Of a DNA stretch of 64,000 nt, positions 12,286 to 26,080 are shown piece by piece; position 1 is the stretch's first letter; every line of letters begins with the position of its first letter. A program made the position numbers and the translations under genes. The stretch comes from Bathymodiolus brooksi (Eukaryota; Mollusca; Bivalvia; Mytilida; Modiolidae), in the NCBI GenBank assembly GCA_963680875.1, contig OY804584.1, positions 95,934,031 to 95,998,030 of the forward strand, written 5' to 3'. The notes under the pieces were generated by a model, which was not told where the DNA came from, searched no databases, and saw nothing but the letters and a program-made list of their open reading frames with translations.

Positions 12286-15175
12286 GTTAACAAAAACTAC
12301 TGAAGGAAACATTATGCTTAAAACGAAGAAAAGGCCTGTTAACATAAACTACTGGTGACAACCTTATTTTTAAAACTGTGAGAGGGGCTGTTAACATAAA
12401 CTACTGATGGACACCTAATGTTTAAAACTGTGAGAGGGAGTGTTAACATAAATTACTGATGGAAACATTATGCTTAAATCTGTAAAAAGGGCTGTTAACA
12501 TAAACTAATGAAGGATACCTTATGCTTAAAACTGTGAGAGGGGCTGTTAGCATAAACTACTGAAGGCCACCGTATGTTTAAAACTGTGAGAGGGGCTGTT
12601 AACATAAACTACTGAAGGAAACCTTATGCTAAAAAAGAAAAAAAGGCCTGTTAACATAAACTACTGGTGGACACCTAATGTTTAAAACTGTGAGAGGGAG
12701 TGTTAACATAAACTACTGATGGACACCTTATGCTTAAAGATGTGAGAGAAGCTGTTAACATAAATTACTAATGGAAACATTATGCTTAAAACTGTAAAAA
12801 GGACTGTTAACATAAACTACTGAAGAATACCTTATGCTAAAAACTGTGAGAGGGGCTGTTAACATAAACTACTGATGGACACCATATCTTTAAAACAGTG
12901 AGAAGAGCTGTCAACATAAACTACTGATGTACACCTTATGCTTAAAACTGTGCGAGGAGTTGTTAACATAAACTACTCAAGGATACCTTATGCTTAAAAC
13001 TTTGAGAGTGGCTGTTAACATAAACTACTGAAGGACACCTTATGTTTAAAACTGTAAGAGTGGCTGCGAACATAAACTATTGATGGACACCTTATGCTTA
13101 AAGCTGTGAAAAGGGCTGTTAACATAAACTACTGAAGGAAACTTTATTCTTAAAACGAAGAAAAGGCCTGTTAACATAAACTACTGGTGGATACCTTATT
13201 TTTAAAACTGTGAGAGGGGCTGTTAACATAAACTACTGATGGACACCTAATGTTTAAAACTGTGAGAGGGACTGTTAACATAAACTACTGATGGACACCT
13301 TATGCTTAAAGATGTGAGAGAAGCTGTTAACATAAATTACTGATGGAAACATTATTCTTAAAACTGTAAAAAGGGCTGTTATCATAAACTACTGAAGGCT
13401 ACCTTATGCTTAAAACTGTGAGAGGGGCTGTTAACATAAACTACTGAAGGCCACCTTATGTTTAAAACTGTGAGAGGGGCTGTTAACATAAACTACTGAA
13501 GGAAACCTTATGCTTAAAACGAAGAAAAGGCCTGTTAACATAAACTACTGGTGGACACCTTATTTTTAAAACTGTGAGAGGGGCTGTTTACATAAACTAC
13601 TGATGGACACATAATGTTTAAAACTGTGAGAGGGGCTGTTAACATAAACTACTGATGGACACATTATGCTAAACACGTTGAGAGGGGCGGTTCATATAGA
13701 CTACTGATCTACACCATATGCATAAAACTGTGAGATTGGCCGTTAACATAAACTACTGATGGACACCTTATGGCTAAAACTGTGAAAGGAGCAATTCCCA
13801 TCAACTAAAGCTGTGAGAGAGGCTATTAACATAAACTAGTGATGGACACTTTATGATTAAAACTTTGAGAGGGGCTGTCAACATTAACCATTGGTGGATA
13901 CCTTATGCATAAAACTGTGAAAGGAGCTGTTTACATAAACTACTGATGGACACCTTATGCTTAAAGCTGTGAGAGGGCCTTTTAACATAATCTATTGATT
14001 GTCACCTTATGCTTAAAACTGTGAGAGCGGCTGATAACATAAAGTACTGATGGACACCTTGTGTTTAAAACTGTGAGAGGGGCTGTTAACATAATCTACT
14101 GATCGTCACCTTATGTTTAAAACTGTCAGAGGAACTGTTAACATAAACTACTGATGTACACCTTATGCTAAAAATTTGAAAGGGGCTGTTAACATAAACT
14201 AATGATGGACACCTTATGAATAAAATGAAGAAAAGGGCAGTTAACATAAACTACTGATGGAGACCTTATGCTTAAAGCTGTCAAAGGGGCTGTTCACATA
14301 AACTACTGATGTACACCTTATGCTTAGAACTGTGAGAGGGACTGTTAACATAAACTACAGAAGGAAATCTCCTGCTTAAAACGAAGAAAAGGCTTGTTAA
14401 CATAAACTACTGATGGAAACCTTACGATTAAAATGAAGAAAAGGGCAGTTAACATAAACTACTGATGGACACCTTATGCTTAAAACTGTGAGAGTGGCTG
14501 TACACATAAACTACTGATGTACACCTTATGCTTAAAACTGTGAGAGGGGCTGTTAACATAAACTACTGAAGGATACCTTATGTTTAAAGCTGTGAGAGGA
14601 GCTATTAACATAAACTACTGATGGAAACCTTATGCTTAAAACTGTGCGAGGAGTTGTTAACATAAACTACTCAAGGATACCTTATGCTTAAAACTTTGAG
14701 AGTGGCTGTTAACATAAACTACTGAAGGACACCTTATGTTTAAAGCTGTAAGAGTGGCTGCGAACATAAACTACTGATGGACACCTTATGCTTAAAGCTG
14801 TGAAAGGGGCTGTTCACATAAACTACTGATGTACACCTTATGTTTAAAACTGTGCGAGGAGTTGTTAACATAAACTACTCAAGGATACCTTATGCTTAAA
14901 ACTTTGAGAGTGGCTGTTAACATAAACTACTGATGTACACCTTATGTTTAAAACTGTAAGAGTGGCTGCGAACATAAACTACTGATGGACACCTTATGCT
15001 TAAAGCTGTGAAAGGGGCTGTCCACATAAACTACTGATGTACACCTTATGTTTAAAACTGTGCGAGGAGTTGTTAACATAAACTACTCAAGGATACCTTA
15101 TGCTTAAAACTTTGTGAGTGGCTGTTAACATAAACTACTGAAGGACACCTTATGTTTAAAACTGTGAAAAGGGCT
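12286..15175 (+). repeat. Array 1 2.9-kb higher-order block
   Basis: Marker-to-marker interval of 2,890 bp. It includes the truncated-monomer cluster at 13,791, here without the 19-bp and 10-bp deletions, and a GATCGTCACC-type monomer shared with about 6,110 and 31,740. It is 82 bp longer than the next block. One extra monomer plus the 19- and 10-bp segments lost next door account for nearly all of that. Confidence 0.8.
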
Positions 15176-17983
15176 GTTAACAAAAACTACTGAAGGAAAC
15201 ATTATGCTTAAAACGAAGAAAAGGCCTGTTGACATAAACTACTGGTGACAACCTTATTTTTAAAACTGTGAGAGGGGCTGTTAACATAAACTACTGATGG
15301 ACACCTAATGTTTAAAACTGTGAGAGGGAGTGTTAACATAAATTACTGATGGAAACATTATGCTTAAATCTGTAAAAAGGGCTGTTAACATAAACTAATG
15401 AAGGATACCTTATGCTTAAAACTGTGAGAGGGGCTGTTAGCATAAACTACTGAAGGCCACCTTATGTTTAAAACTGTGAGAGGGGCTGTTAACATAAACT
15501 ACTGAAGGAAACCTTATGCTTAAAACGAAGAAAAGGCCTGTTAACATAAACTACTGGTGGACTCCTAATGTTTAAAACTGTGAGAGGGAGTGTTAACATA
15601 AACTACTGATGGACACCTTATGCTTAAAGATGTGAGAGAAGCTGTTAACATAAATTACTGATGGAAACATTATGCTTAAAACTGTAAAAAGGACTGTTAA
15701 CATAAACTACTGAAGAATACCTTATGCTAAAAACTGTGAGAGGGGCTGTTAACATAAACTACTGATGGACACCATATCTTTAAAACAGTGAGAAGAGCTG
15801 TCAACATAAACTACTGATGTACACCTTATGTTTAAAACTGTGCGAGGAGTTATTAACATAAGCTACTCAAGGATACCTTATGCTTAAAACTTTGAGAGTG
15901 GCTGTTAACATAAACTACTGAAGGACACCTTATGTTTAAAACTGTAAGAGTGGCTGCGAACATAAACTATTGATGGACACCTTATGCTTAAAGCTGTGAA
16001 AAGGGCTGTTAACATAAACTACTGAAGGAAACTTTATTCTTAAAACGAAGAAAAGGCCTGTTAACATAAACTACTGGTGGACACCTTATTTTTAAAACTG
16101 TGAGAGGGGCTGTTAACATAAACTACTGATGGACACCTAATGTTTAAAACTGTGAGAGGGACTGTTAACATAAACTACTGATGGACACCTTATGCTTAAA
16201 GATGTGAGAGAAGCTGTTAACATAAATTACTGATGGAAACATTATTCTTAAAACTGTAAAAAGGGCTGTTATCATAAACTACTGAAGGCCACCTTATGCT
16301 TAAAACTGTGAGAGGGGCTGTTAACATAAACTACTGAAGGCCACCTTATGTTTAAAACTGTGAGAGGGGCTGTTAACATAAACTACTGAAGGAAACCTTA
16401 TGCTTAAAACGAAGAAAAGGCCTGTTAACATAAACTACTGGTGGACACCTTATTTTTAAAACTGTGAGAGGGGCTGTTTACATAAACTACTGATGGACAC
16501 ATAATGTTTAAAACTGTGAGAGGGGCTGTTAGCATTATGCTAAACACGTTGAGAGGGGCGGTTCATATAGACTACTGATCTACACCATATGCATAAAACT
16601 GTGAGATTGGCCGTTAACATAAACTACTGATGGACACCTTATGGCTAAAACTGTGAAAGGAGCAATTCCCATCAACTAAAGCTGTGAGAGAGGCTATTAA
16701 CATAAACTAGTGATGGATTAAAACTTTGAGAGGGGCTGTCAACATTAACCATTGGTGGATACCTTATGCATAAAACTGTGAAAGGAGCTGTTTACATAAA
16801 CTACTGATGGACACCTTATGCTTAAAGCTGTGAGAGGGCCTTTTAACATAATCTATTGATTGTCACCTTATGCTTAAAACTGTGAGAGCGGCTGATAACA
16901 TAAAGTACTGATGGACACCTTTTGTTTAAAACTGTGAGAGGGGCTGTTAACATAAACTACTGATGTACACCTTATGCTAAAAATTTGAAAGGGGCTGTTA
17001 ACATAAACTAATGATGGACACCTTATGAATAAAATGAAGAAAAGGGCAGTTAACATAAACTACTGATGGACACATTATGTTTAAAGCTGTGAGAGGAGCT
17101 GTTAGCATAAACTACTCAAGGATACCTATGCTTAAAACCTTGAGAGGGGCTGTCAACATAAACTACTGAAGGAAACCTTATGATTAAAATGAAGAAAAGG
17201 GCAGTTAACATAAACTACTGATGGACACCTTATGCTTACAACTGTGAGAGTGGCTGCGAACATGAACTACTGATGGACACTTTATGCTTAAAGCTGTCAA
17301 AGGGGCTGTTCACATAAACTACTGATGTACACCTTATGCTTAGAACTGTGAGAGGGACTGTTGACATAAACTACAGAAGGAAATCTTCTGCTTAAAACGA
17401 AGAAAAGGCTTGTTAACATAAACTACTGAAGGAAACCTTACGATTAAAATGAAGAAAAGGGCAGTTAACATAAACTACTGATGGACACCTTATGCTTAAA
17501 ACTGTGAGAGTGGCTGTTCACATAAACTACTGATGTACACCTTATGCTTAAAACTGTGAGAGGGGCTGTTAACATAAACTACTGAAGGATACCTTATGCT
17601 TAAAGCTGTGAGAGGAGCTATTAACATAAACTACTGATGGAAACCTTATGCTTAAAACTGTGCGAGGAGTTGTTAACATAAACTACTCAAGGATACCTTA
17701 TGCTTAAAACTTTGAGAGTGGCTGTTAACATAAACTACTGAAGGACACCATATGTTTAAAGCTGTAAGAGTGGCTGCGAACATAAACTACTGATGGACAC
17801 CTTATGCTTAAAGCTGTGAAAGGGGCTGTTCACATAAACTACTGATGTACACCTTATGTTTAAAACTGTGCGAGGAGTTGTTAACATAAACTACTCAAGG
17901 ATACCTTATGCTTAAAACTTTGTGAGTGGCTGTTAACATAAACTACTGAAGAACACCTTATGTTTAAAACTGTGAAAAGGGCT
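15176..17983 (+). repeat. Array 1 2.8-kb higher-order block
   Basis: Marker-to-marker interval of 2,808 bp, equal in length to 54 monomers. The truncated-monomer cluster at 16,662 carries both the 19-bp deletion (near 16,532) and the 10-bp deletion (near 16,713), as in the 8.9-12.3-kb block. It is therefore closer to that block than to its immediate left neighbour. Confidence 0.8.
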
Positions 17984-20900
17984 GTTAACAAAAACTACTG
18001 AAGGAAACATTATGCTTAAAACGAAGAAAAGGCCTGTTAACATAAACTACTGGTGACAACCTTATTTTTAAAACTGTGAGAGGGGCTGTTAACATAAACT
18101 ACTGATGGACACCTAATGTTTAAAACTGTGAGAGGGAGTGTTAACATAAATTACTGATGGAAACATTATGCTTAAATCTGTAAAAAGGGCTGTTAACATA
18201 AACTAATGAAGGATACCTTATGCTTAAAACTGTGAGAGGGGCTGTTAGCATAAACTACTGAAGGCCACCTTATGTTTAAAACTGTGAGAGGGGCTGTTAA
18301 CATAAACTACTGAAGGAAACCTTATGCTTAAAACGAAAAAAAGGCCTGTTAACATAAACTACTGGTGGACACCTAATGTTTAAAACTGTGAGAGGGAGTG
18401 TTAACATAAACTACTGATGGACACCTTATGCTTAAAGATGTGAGAGAAGCTGTTAACATAAATTACTGATGGAAACATTATGCTTAAAACTGTAAAAAGG
18501 ACTGTTAACATAAACTACTGAAGAATACCTTATGCTAAAAACTGTGAGAGGGGCTGTTAACATAAACTACTGATGGACACCATATCTTTAAAACAGTGAG
18601 AAGAGCTGTCAACATAAACTACTGATGTACACCTTATGTTTAAAACTGTGCGAGGAGTTGTTAACATAAACTACTCAAGGATACCTTATGCTTAAAACTT
18701 TGAGAGTGGCTGTTAACATAAACTACTGAAGGACACCTTATGTTTAAAACTGTAAGAGTGGCTGCGAACATAAACTATTGATGGACACCTTATGCTTAAA
18801 GCTGTGAAAAGGGCTGTTAACATAAACTACTGAAGGAAACTTTATTCTTAAAACGAAGAAAAGGCCTGTTAACATAAACTACTGGTGGACACCTTATTTT
18901 TAAAACTGTGAGAGGGGCTGTTAACATAAACTACTGATGGACACCTAATGTTTAAAACTGTGAGAGGGGCTGTTAACATAAACTACTGAAGGCCACCTTA
19001 TGTTTAAAACTGTGAGAGGGGCTGTTAACATAAACTACTGAAGGAAACCTTATGCTTAAAACGAAGAAAAGGCCTGTTAACATAAACTACTGGTGGACAC
19101 CTTATTTTTAAAACTGTGAGAGGGGCTGTTTACATAAACTACTGATGGACACATAATGTTTAAAACTGTGAGAGGGGCTGTTAACATTATGCTAAACACG
19201 TTGAGAGGGGCGGTTCATATAGACTACTGATCTACACCATATGCATAAAACTGTGAGATTGGCCGTTAACATAAACTACTGATGGACACCTTATGGCTAA
19301 AACTGTGAAAGGAGCAATTCCCATCAACTAAAGCTGTGAGAGAGGCTATTAACATAAACTAGTGATGGACACTTTATGATTAAAACTTTGAGAGGGGCTG
19401 TCAACATTAACCATTGGTGGATACCTTATGCATAAAACTGTAAAAGGAGCTGTTTACATAAACTACTGATGGACACCTTATGCTTAAAGCTGTGAGAGGG
19501 CCTTTTAACATAATCTATTGATTGTCACCTTATGCTTAAAACTGTGAGAGCGGCTGATAACATAAAGTACTGATGGACACCTTTTGTTTAAAACTGTGAG
19601 AGGGGCTGTTAACATAAACTACTGATGTACACCTTATGCTAAAAATTTGAAAGGGGCTGTTAACATAAACTAATGATGGACACCTATGAATAAAATGAAG
19701 AAAAGGGCAGTTAACATAAACTACTGATGGACACATTATGCTTAAAGCTGTGAGAGGAGCTGTTAGCATAAACTACTCAAGGATACCTATGCTTAAAACC
19801 TTGAGAGGGGCTGTCAACATAAACTACTGAAGGAAACCTTATGATTAAAATGAAGAAAAGGGCAGTTAACATAAACTACTGATGGACACCTTATGCTTAC
19901 AACTGTGAGAGTGGCTGCGAACATGAACTACTGATGGACACTTTATGCTTAAAGCTGTCAAAGGGGCTGTTCACATAAACTACTGATGTACACCTTATGC
20001 TTAGAACTGTGAGAGGGACTGTTAACATAAACTACAGAAGGAAATCTTCTGCTTAAAACGAAGAAAAGGCTTGTTAACATAAACTACTGAAGGAAACCTT
20101 ACGATTAAAATGAAGAAAAGGGCAGTTAACATAAACTACTGATGGACACCTTATGCTTAAAACTGTGAGAGTGGCTGTTCACATAAACTACTGATGTACA
20201 CCTTATGCTTAAAACTGTGAGAGGGGCTGTTAACATAAACTACTGAAGGATACCTTATGTTTAAAGCTGTGAGAGGAGCTATTAACATAAACTACTGATG
20301 GAAACCTTATGCTTAAAACTGTGCGAGGAGTTGTTAACATAAACTACTCAAGGATACCTTATGCTTAAAACTTTGAGAGTGGCTGTTAACATAAACTACT
20401 GAAGGACACCATATGTTTAAAGCTGTAAGAGTGGCTGCGAACATAAACTACTGATGGACACCTTATGCTTAAAGCTGTGAAAGGGGCTGTTCACATAAAC
20501 TACTGATGTACACCTTATGTTTAAAACTGTGCGAGGAGTTGTTAACATAAACTACTCAAGGATACCTTATGCTTAAAACTTTGAGAGTGGCTGTTAACAT
20601 AAACTACTGATGTACACCTTATGTTTAAAATTGTAAGAGTGGCTGCGAACATAAACTACTGATGGACACCTTATGCTTAAAGCTGTGAAAGGGGCTGTTC
20701 ACATAAACTACTGATGTACACCTTATGTTTAAAACTGTGCGAGGAGTTGTTAACATAAACTACTCAAGGATACATTATGCTTAAAACTTTGTGAGTGGCT
20801 GTTAACATAAACTACTGAAGGACACCTTATGTTTAAAACTGTGAAAAGGGCTGTTAACAAAAACTACTGAAGGAAACATTATGCTTAAAACGAAGAAAAG

Positions 20901-21730
20901 GCCTGTTAACATAAACTACTGGTGGCAACCTTATTTTTAAAACTGTGAGAGGGCCTGTTAACATAAACTACTGATGGACACCTAATGTTTAAAACTGTGA
21001 GAGGGAGTGTTAACATAAACTACTGATGGACACCTTATGCTTAAAGATGTGAGAGAAGCTGTTAACATAAATTACTGATGGAAACATTATGCTTAAAACT
21101 GTAAAAAGGGCTGTTAACATAAACTACTGAAGGATACCTTATGCTTAAAACTGTGAGAGGGGCTGTTAGAATAAACTACTGAAGGCCACCTTATGTTTAA
21201 AACTGTGAGAGGGGCTGTTAACATAAACTACTGAAGGAAACCTTATGCTTAAAACGAAGAAAAGGCCTGTTAACATAAACTACTGGTGGACACCTTATTT
21301 TTAAAACTGTGAGAGGGGCTGTTAACATAAACTACTGATGGACACCTAATGTTTAAAACTGTGAGAGGGACTGTTAACATAAACTACTGATGGACACCTT
21401 ATGCTTAAAGATGTGAGAGAAGCTGTTAACATAAATTACTGATGGAAACATTATGCTTAAAACTGTAAAAAGGGCTGTTAACATACACTACTGAAGGATA
21501 CATTATGCTTAAAACTGTGAGAGGAGCTGTTAACATAAACTACTGATGGATACCATATCTTTAAAACAGTGAGAAGAGCTGTCAACATAAACTACTGATG
21601 TACACCTTATGTTTAAAACTGTGCGAGGAGTTGTTAACATAAACTACTCAAGGATACCTTATGCCTAAACCTTTGAGAGTGGCTGTTAACATAAACTACT
21701 GAAGGACACCTTATGTTTAAAACTGTAAGA
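17770..21730 (+). repeat. 4-kb tandem duplication, left copy
   Basis: This copy is matched by 21,731-25,870. The private variant GAAGAACACC occurs at 17,948 and 21,909 (offset 3,961), while GGTGGCAACC at 20,921 and 25,057 and the truncated monomer at 19,314 and 23,450 give an offset of 4,136. The 175-bp change in offset equals 3 monomers (156 bp, missing here near 18,970) plus the 19-bp deletion (near 19,187). This copy therefore lost both after duplication, or the right copy was made from a template that kept them. Confidence 0.85.
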
Positions 21731-21944
21731 GTGGCTGCGAACATAAACTACTGATGGACACCTTATGCTTAAAGCTGTGAAAGGGGCTGTTCACATAAAC
21801 TACTGATGTACACCTTATGTTTAAAACTGTGCGAGGAGTTGTTAACATAAACTACTCAAGGATACCTTATGCTTAAAACTTTGTGAGTGGCTGTTAACAT
21901 AAACTACTGAAGAACACCTTATGTTTAAAACTGTGAAAAGGGCT
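20853..21944 (+). repeat. 21-monomer higher-order unit (1,092 bp)
   Basis: Marker-to-marker interval of 1,092 bp, exactly 21 x 52. The monomer order is a GTTAACAAAAAC unit, CGAAGAAAAGG types alternating with GTGAGAGG types, GATGTGAGAGAAG, TGTAAAAAGG, AACAGTGAGAAGAGC, GTGCGAGGAG, TTTGAGAGTGG and GTAAGAGTGG. It ends with a GTGCGAGGAG / TTTGTGAGTGG pair. Confidence 0.85.
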
Positions 21945-24900
21945 GTTAACAAAAACTACTGAAGGAAACATTATGCTTAAAACGAAGAAAAGGCCTGTTA
22001 ACATAAACTACTGGTGACAACCTTATTTTTAAAACTGTGAGAGGGGCTGTTAACATAAACTACTGATGGACACCTAATGTTTAAAACTGTGAGAGGGAGT
22101 GTTAACATAAATTACTGATGGAAGCATTATGCTTAAATCTGTAAAAAGGGCTGTTAACATAAACTAATGAAGGATACCTTATGCTTAAAACTGTGAGAGG
22201 GGCTGTTAGCATAAACTACTGAAGGCCACCTTATGTTTAAAACTGTGAGAGGGGCTGTTAACATAAACTACTGAAGGAAACCTTATGCTTAAAACGAAAA
22301 AAAGGCCTGTTAACATAAACTACTGGTGGACACCTAATGTTTAAAACTGTGAGAGGGAGTGTTAACATAAACTACTGATGGACACCTTATGCTTAAAGAT
22401 GTGAGAGAAGCTGTTAACATAAATTACTGATGGAAACATTATGCTTAAAACTGTAAAAAGGACTGTTAACATAAACTACTGAAGAATACCTTATGCTAAA
22501 AACTGTGAGAGGGGCTGTTAACATAAACTACTGATGGACACCATATCTTTAAAACAGTGAGAAGAGCTGTCAACATAAACTACTGATGTACACCTTATGT
22601 TTAAAACTGTGCGAGGAGTTGTTAACATAAACTACTCAAGGATACCTTATGCTTAAAACTTTGAGAGTGGCTGTTAACATAAACTACTGAAGGACACCTT
22701 ATGTTTAAAACTGTAAGAGTGGCTGCGAACATAAACTATTGATGGACACCTTATGCTTAAAGCTGTGAAAAGGGCTGTTAACATAAACTACTGAAGGAAA
22801 CTTTATTCTTAAAACGAAGAAAAGGCCTGTTAACATAAACTACTGGTGGACACCTTATTTTTAAAACTGTGAGAGGGGCTGTTAACATAAACTACTGATG
22901 GACACCTAATGTTTAAAACTGTGAGAGGGACTGTTAACATAAACTACTGATGGACACCTTATGCTTAAAGATGTGAAAGAAGCTGTTAACATAAATTACT
23001 GATGGAAACATTATTCTTAAAACTGTAAAAAGGGCTGTTATCATAAACTACTGAAGGCTACCTTATGCTTAAAACTGTGAGAGGGGCTGTTAACATAAAC
23101 TACTGAAGGCCACCTTATGTTTAAAACTGTGAGAGGGGCTGTTAACATAAACTACTGAAGGAAACCTTATGCTTAAAACGAAGAAAAGGCCTGTTAACAT
23201 AAACTACTGGTGGACACCTTATTTTTAAAACTGTGAGAGGGGCTGTTTACATAAACTACTGATGGACACATAATGTTTAAAACTGTGAGAGGGGCTGTTA
23301 ACATAAACTACTGATGGACACATTATGCTAAACACGTTGAGAGGGGCGGTTCATATAGACTACTGATCTACACCATATGCATAAAACTGTGAGATTGGCC
23401 GTTAACATAAACTACTGATGGACACCTTATGGCTAAAACTGTGAAAGGAGCAATTCCCATCAACTAAAGCTGTGAGAGAGGCTATTAACATAAACTAGTG
23501 ATGGACACTTTATGATTAAAACTTTGAGAGGGGCTGTCAACATTAACCATTGGTGGATACCTTATGCATAAAACTGTGAAAGGAGCTGTTTACATAAACT
23601 ACTGATGGACACCTTATGCTTAAAGCTGTGAGAGGGCCTTTTAACATAATCTATTGATTGTCACCTTATGCTTAAAACTGTGAGAGCGGCTGATAACATA
23701 AAGTACTGATGGACACCTTTTGTTTAAAACTGTGAGAGGGGCTGTTAACATAAACTACTGATGTACACCTTATGCTAAAAATTTGAAAGGGGCTGTTAAC
23801 ATAAACTAATGATGGACACCTATGAATAAAATGAAGAAAAGGGCAGTTAACATAAACTACTGATGGACACATTATGCTTAAAGCTGTGAGAGGAGCTGTT
23901 AGCATAAACTACTCAAGGATACCTATGCTTAAAACCTTGAGAGGGGCTGTCAACATAAACTACTGAAGGAAACCTTATGATTAAAATGAAGAAAAGGGCA
24001 GTTAACATAAACTACTGATGGACACCTTATGCTTACAACTGTGAGAGTGGCTGCGAACATGAACTACTGATGGACACTTTATGCTTAAAGCTGTCAAAGG
24101 GGCTGTTCACATAAACTACTGATGTACACCTTATGCTTAGAACTGTGAGAGGGACTGTTAACATAAACTACAGAAGGAAATCTTCTGCTTAAAACGAAGA
24201 AAAGGCTTGTTAACATAAACTACTGAAGGAAACCTTACGATTAAAATGAAGAAAAGGGCAGTTAACATAAACTACTGATGGACACCTTATGCTTAAAACT
24301 GTGAGAGTGGCTGTTCACATAAACTACTGATGTACACCTTATGCTTAAAACTGTGAGAGGGGCTGTTAACATAAACTACTGAAGGATACCTTATGTTTAA
24401 AGCTGTGAGAGGAGCTATTAACATAAACTACTGATGGAAACCTTATGCTTAAAACTGTGCGAGGAGTTGTTAACATAAACTACTCAAGGATACCTTATGC
24501 TTAAAACTTTGAGAGTGGCTGTTAACATAAACTACTGAAGGACACCATATGTTTAAAGCTGTAAGAGTGGCTGCGAACATAAACTACTGATGGACACCTT
24601 ATGCTTAAAGCTGTGAAAGGGGCTGTTCACATAAACTACTGATGTACACCTTATGTTTAAAACTGTGCGAGGAGTTGTTAACATAAACTACTCAAGGATA
24701 CCTTATGCTTAAAACTTTGAGAGTGGCTGTTAACATAAACTACTGATGTACACCTTATGTTTAAAATTGTAAGAGTGGCTGCGAACATAAACTACTGATG
24801 GACACCTTATGCTTAAAGCTGTGAAAGGGGCTGTTCACATAAACTACTGATGTACACCTTATGTTTAAAACTGTGCGAGGAGTTGTTAACATAAACTACT

Positions 24901-25870
24901 CAAGGATACATTATGCTTAAAACTTTGTGAGTGGCTGTTAACATAAACTACTGAAGGACACCTTATGTTTAAAACTGTGAAAAGGGCTGTTAACAAAAAC
25001 TACTGAAGGAAACATTATGCTTAAAACGAAGAAAAGGCCTGTTAACATAAACTACTGGTGGCAACCTTATTTTTAAAACTGTGAGAGGGCCTGTTAACAT
25101 AAACTACTGATGGACACCTAATGTTTAAAACTGTGAGAGGGAGTGTTAACATAAACTACTGATGGACACCTTATGCTTAAAGATGTGAGAGAAGCTGTTA
25201 ACATAAATTACTGATGGAAACATTATGCTTAAAACTGTAAAAAGGGCTGTTAACATAAACTACTGAAGGATACCTTATGCTTAAAACTGTGAGAGGGGCT
25301 GTTAGAATAAACTACTGAAGGCCACCTTATGTTTAAAACTGTGAGAGGGGCTGTTAACATAAACTACTGAAGGAAACCTTATGCTTAAAACGAAGAAAAG
25401 GCCTGTTAACATAAACTACTGGTGGACACCTTATTTTTAAAACTGTGAGAGGGGCTGTTAACATAAACTACTGATGGACACCTAATGTTTAAAACTGTGA
25501 GAGGGACTGTTAACATAAACTACTGATGGACACCTTATGCTTAAAGATGTGAGAGAAGCTGTTAACATAAATTACTGATGGAAACATTATGCTTAAAACT
25601 GTAAAAAGGGCTGTTAACATACACTACTGAAGGATACATTATGCTTAAAACTGTGAGAGGAGCTGTTAACATAAACTACTGATGGATACCATATCTTTAA
25701 AACAGTGAGAAGAGCTGTCAACATAAACTACTGATGTACACCTTATGTTTAAAACTGTGCGAGGAGTTGTTAACATAAACTACTCAAGGATACCTTATGC
25801 CTAAACCTTTGAGAGTGGCTGTTAACATAAACTACTGAAGGACACCTTATGTTTAAAACTGTAAGAGTGG
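21731..25870 (+). repeat. 4-kb tandem duplication, right copy
   Basis: Second copy of the unit described for 17,770-21,730, with the full-length monomers near 22,930 and 23,310 that the left copy lacks. It includes variants shared only with the left copy, such as GGATACATTATGC with GTGAGTGGC, TTAGAATAAACTACTG and ATGCCTAAACCTTTGAG. Edges are set where private variants stop matching and are good to about one monomer. Confidence 0.85.
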
Positions 25871-26080
25871 CTGCGAACATAAACTACTGATGGACACCTT
25901 ATGCTTAAAGCTGTGAAAGGGGCTGTTCACATAAACTACTGATGTACACCTTATGTTTAAAACTGTGCGAGGAGTTGTTAACATAAACTACTCAAGGATA
26001 CCTTATGCTTAAAACTTTGTGAGTGGCTGTTAACATAAACTACTGAAGGACACCTTATGTTTAAAACTGTGAAAAGGGCT
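24989..26080 (+). repeat. 21-monomer higher-order unit (1,092 bp)
   Basis: Right-hand counterpart of 20,853-21,944 within the 4-kb duplication, again exactly 1,092 bp. It is followed directly by another unit of the same kind, so here the 21-mer is in true tandem. Confidence 0.85.
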
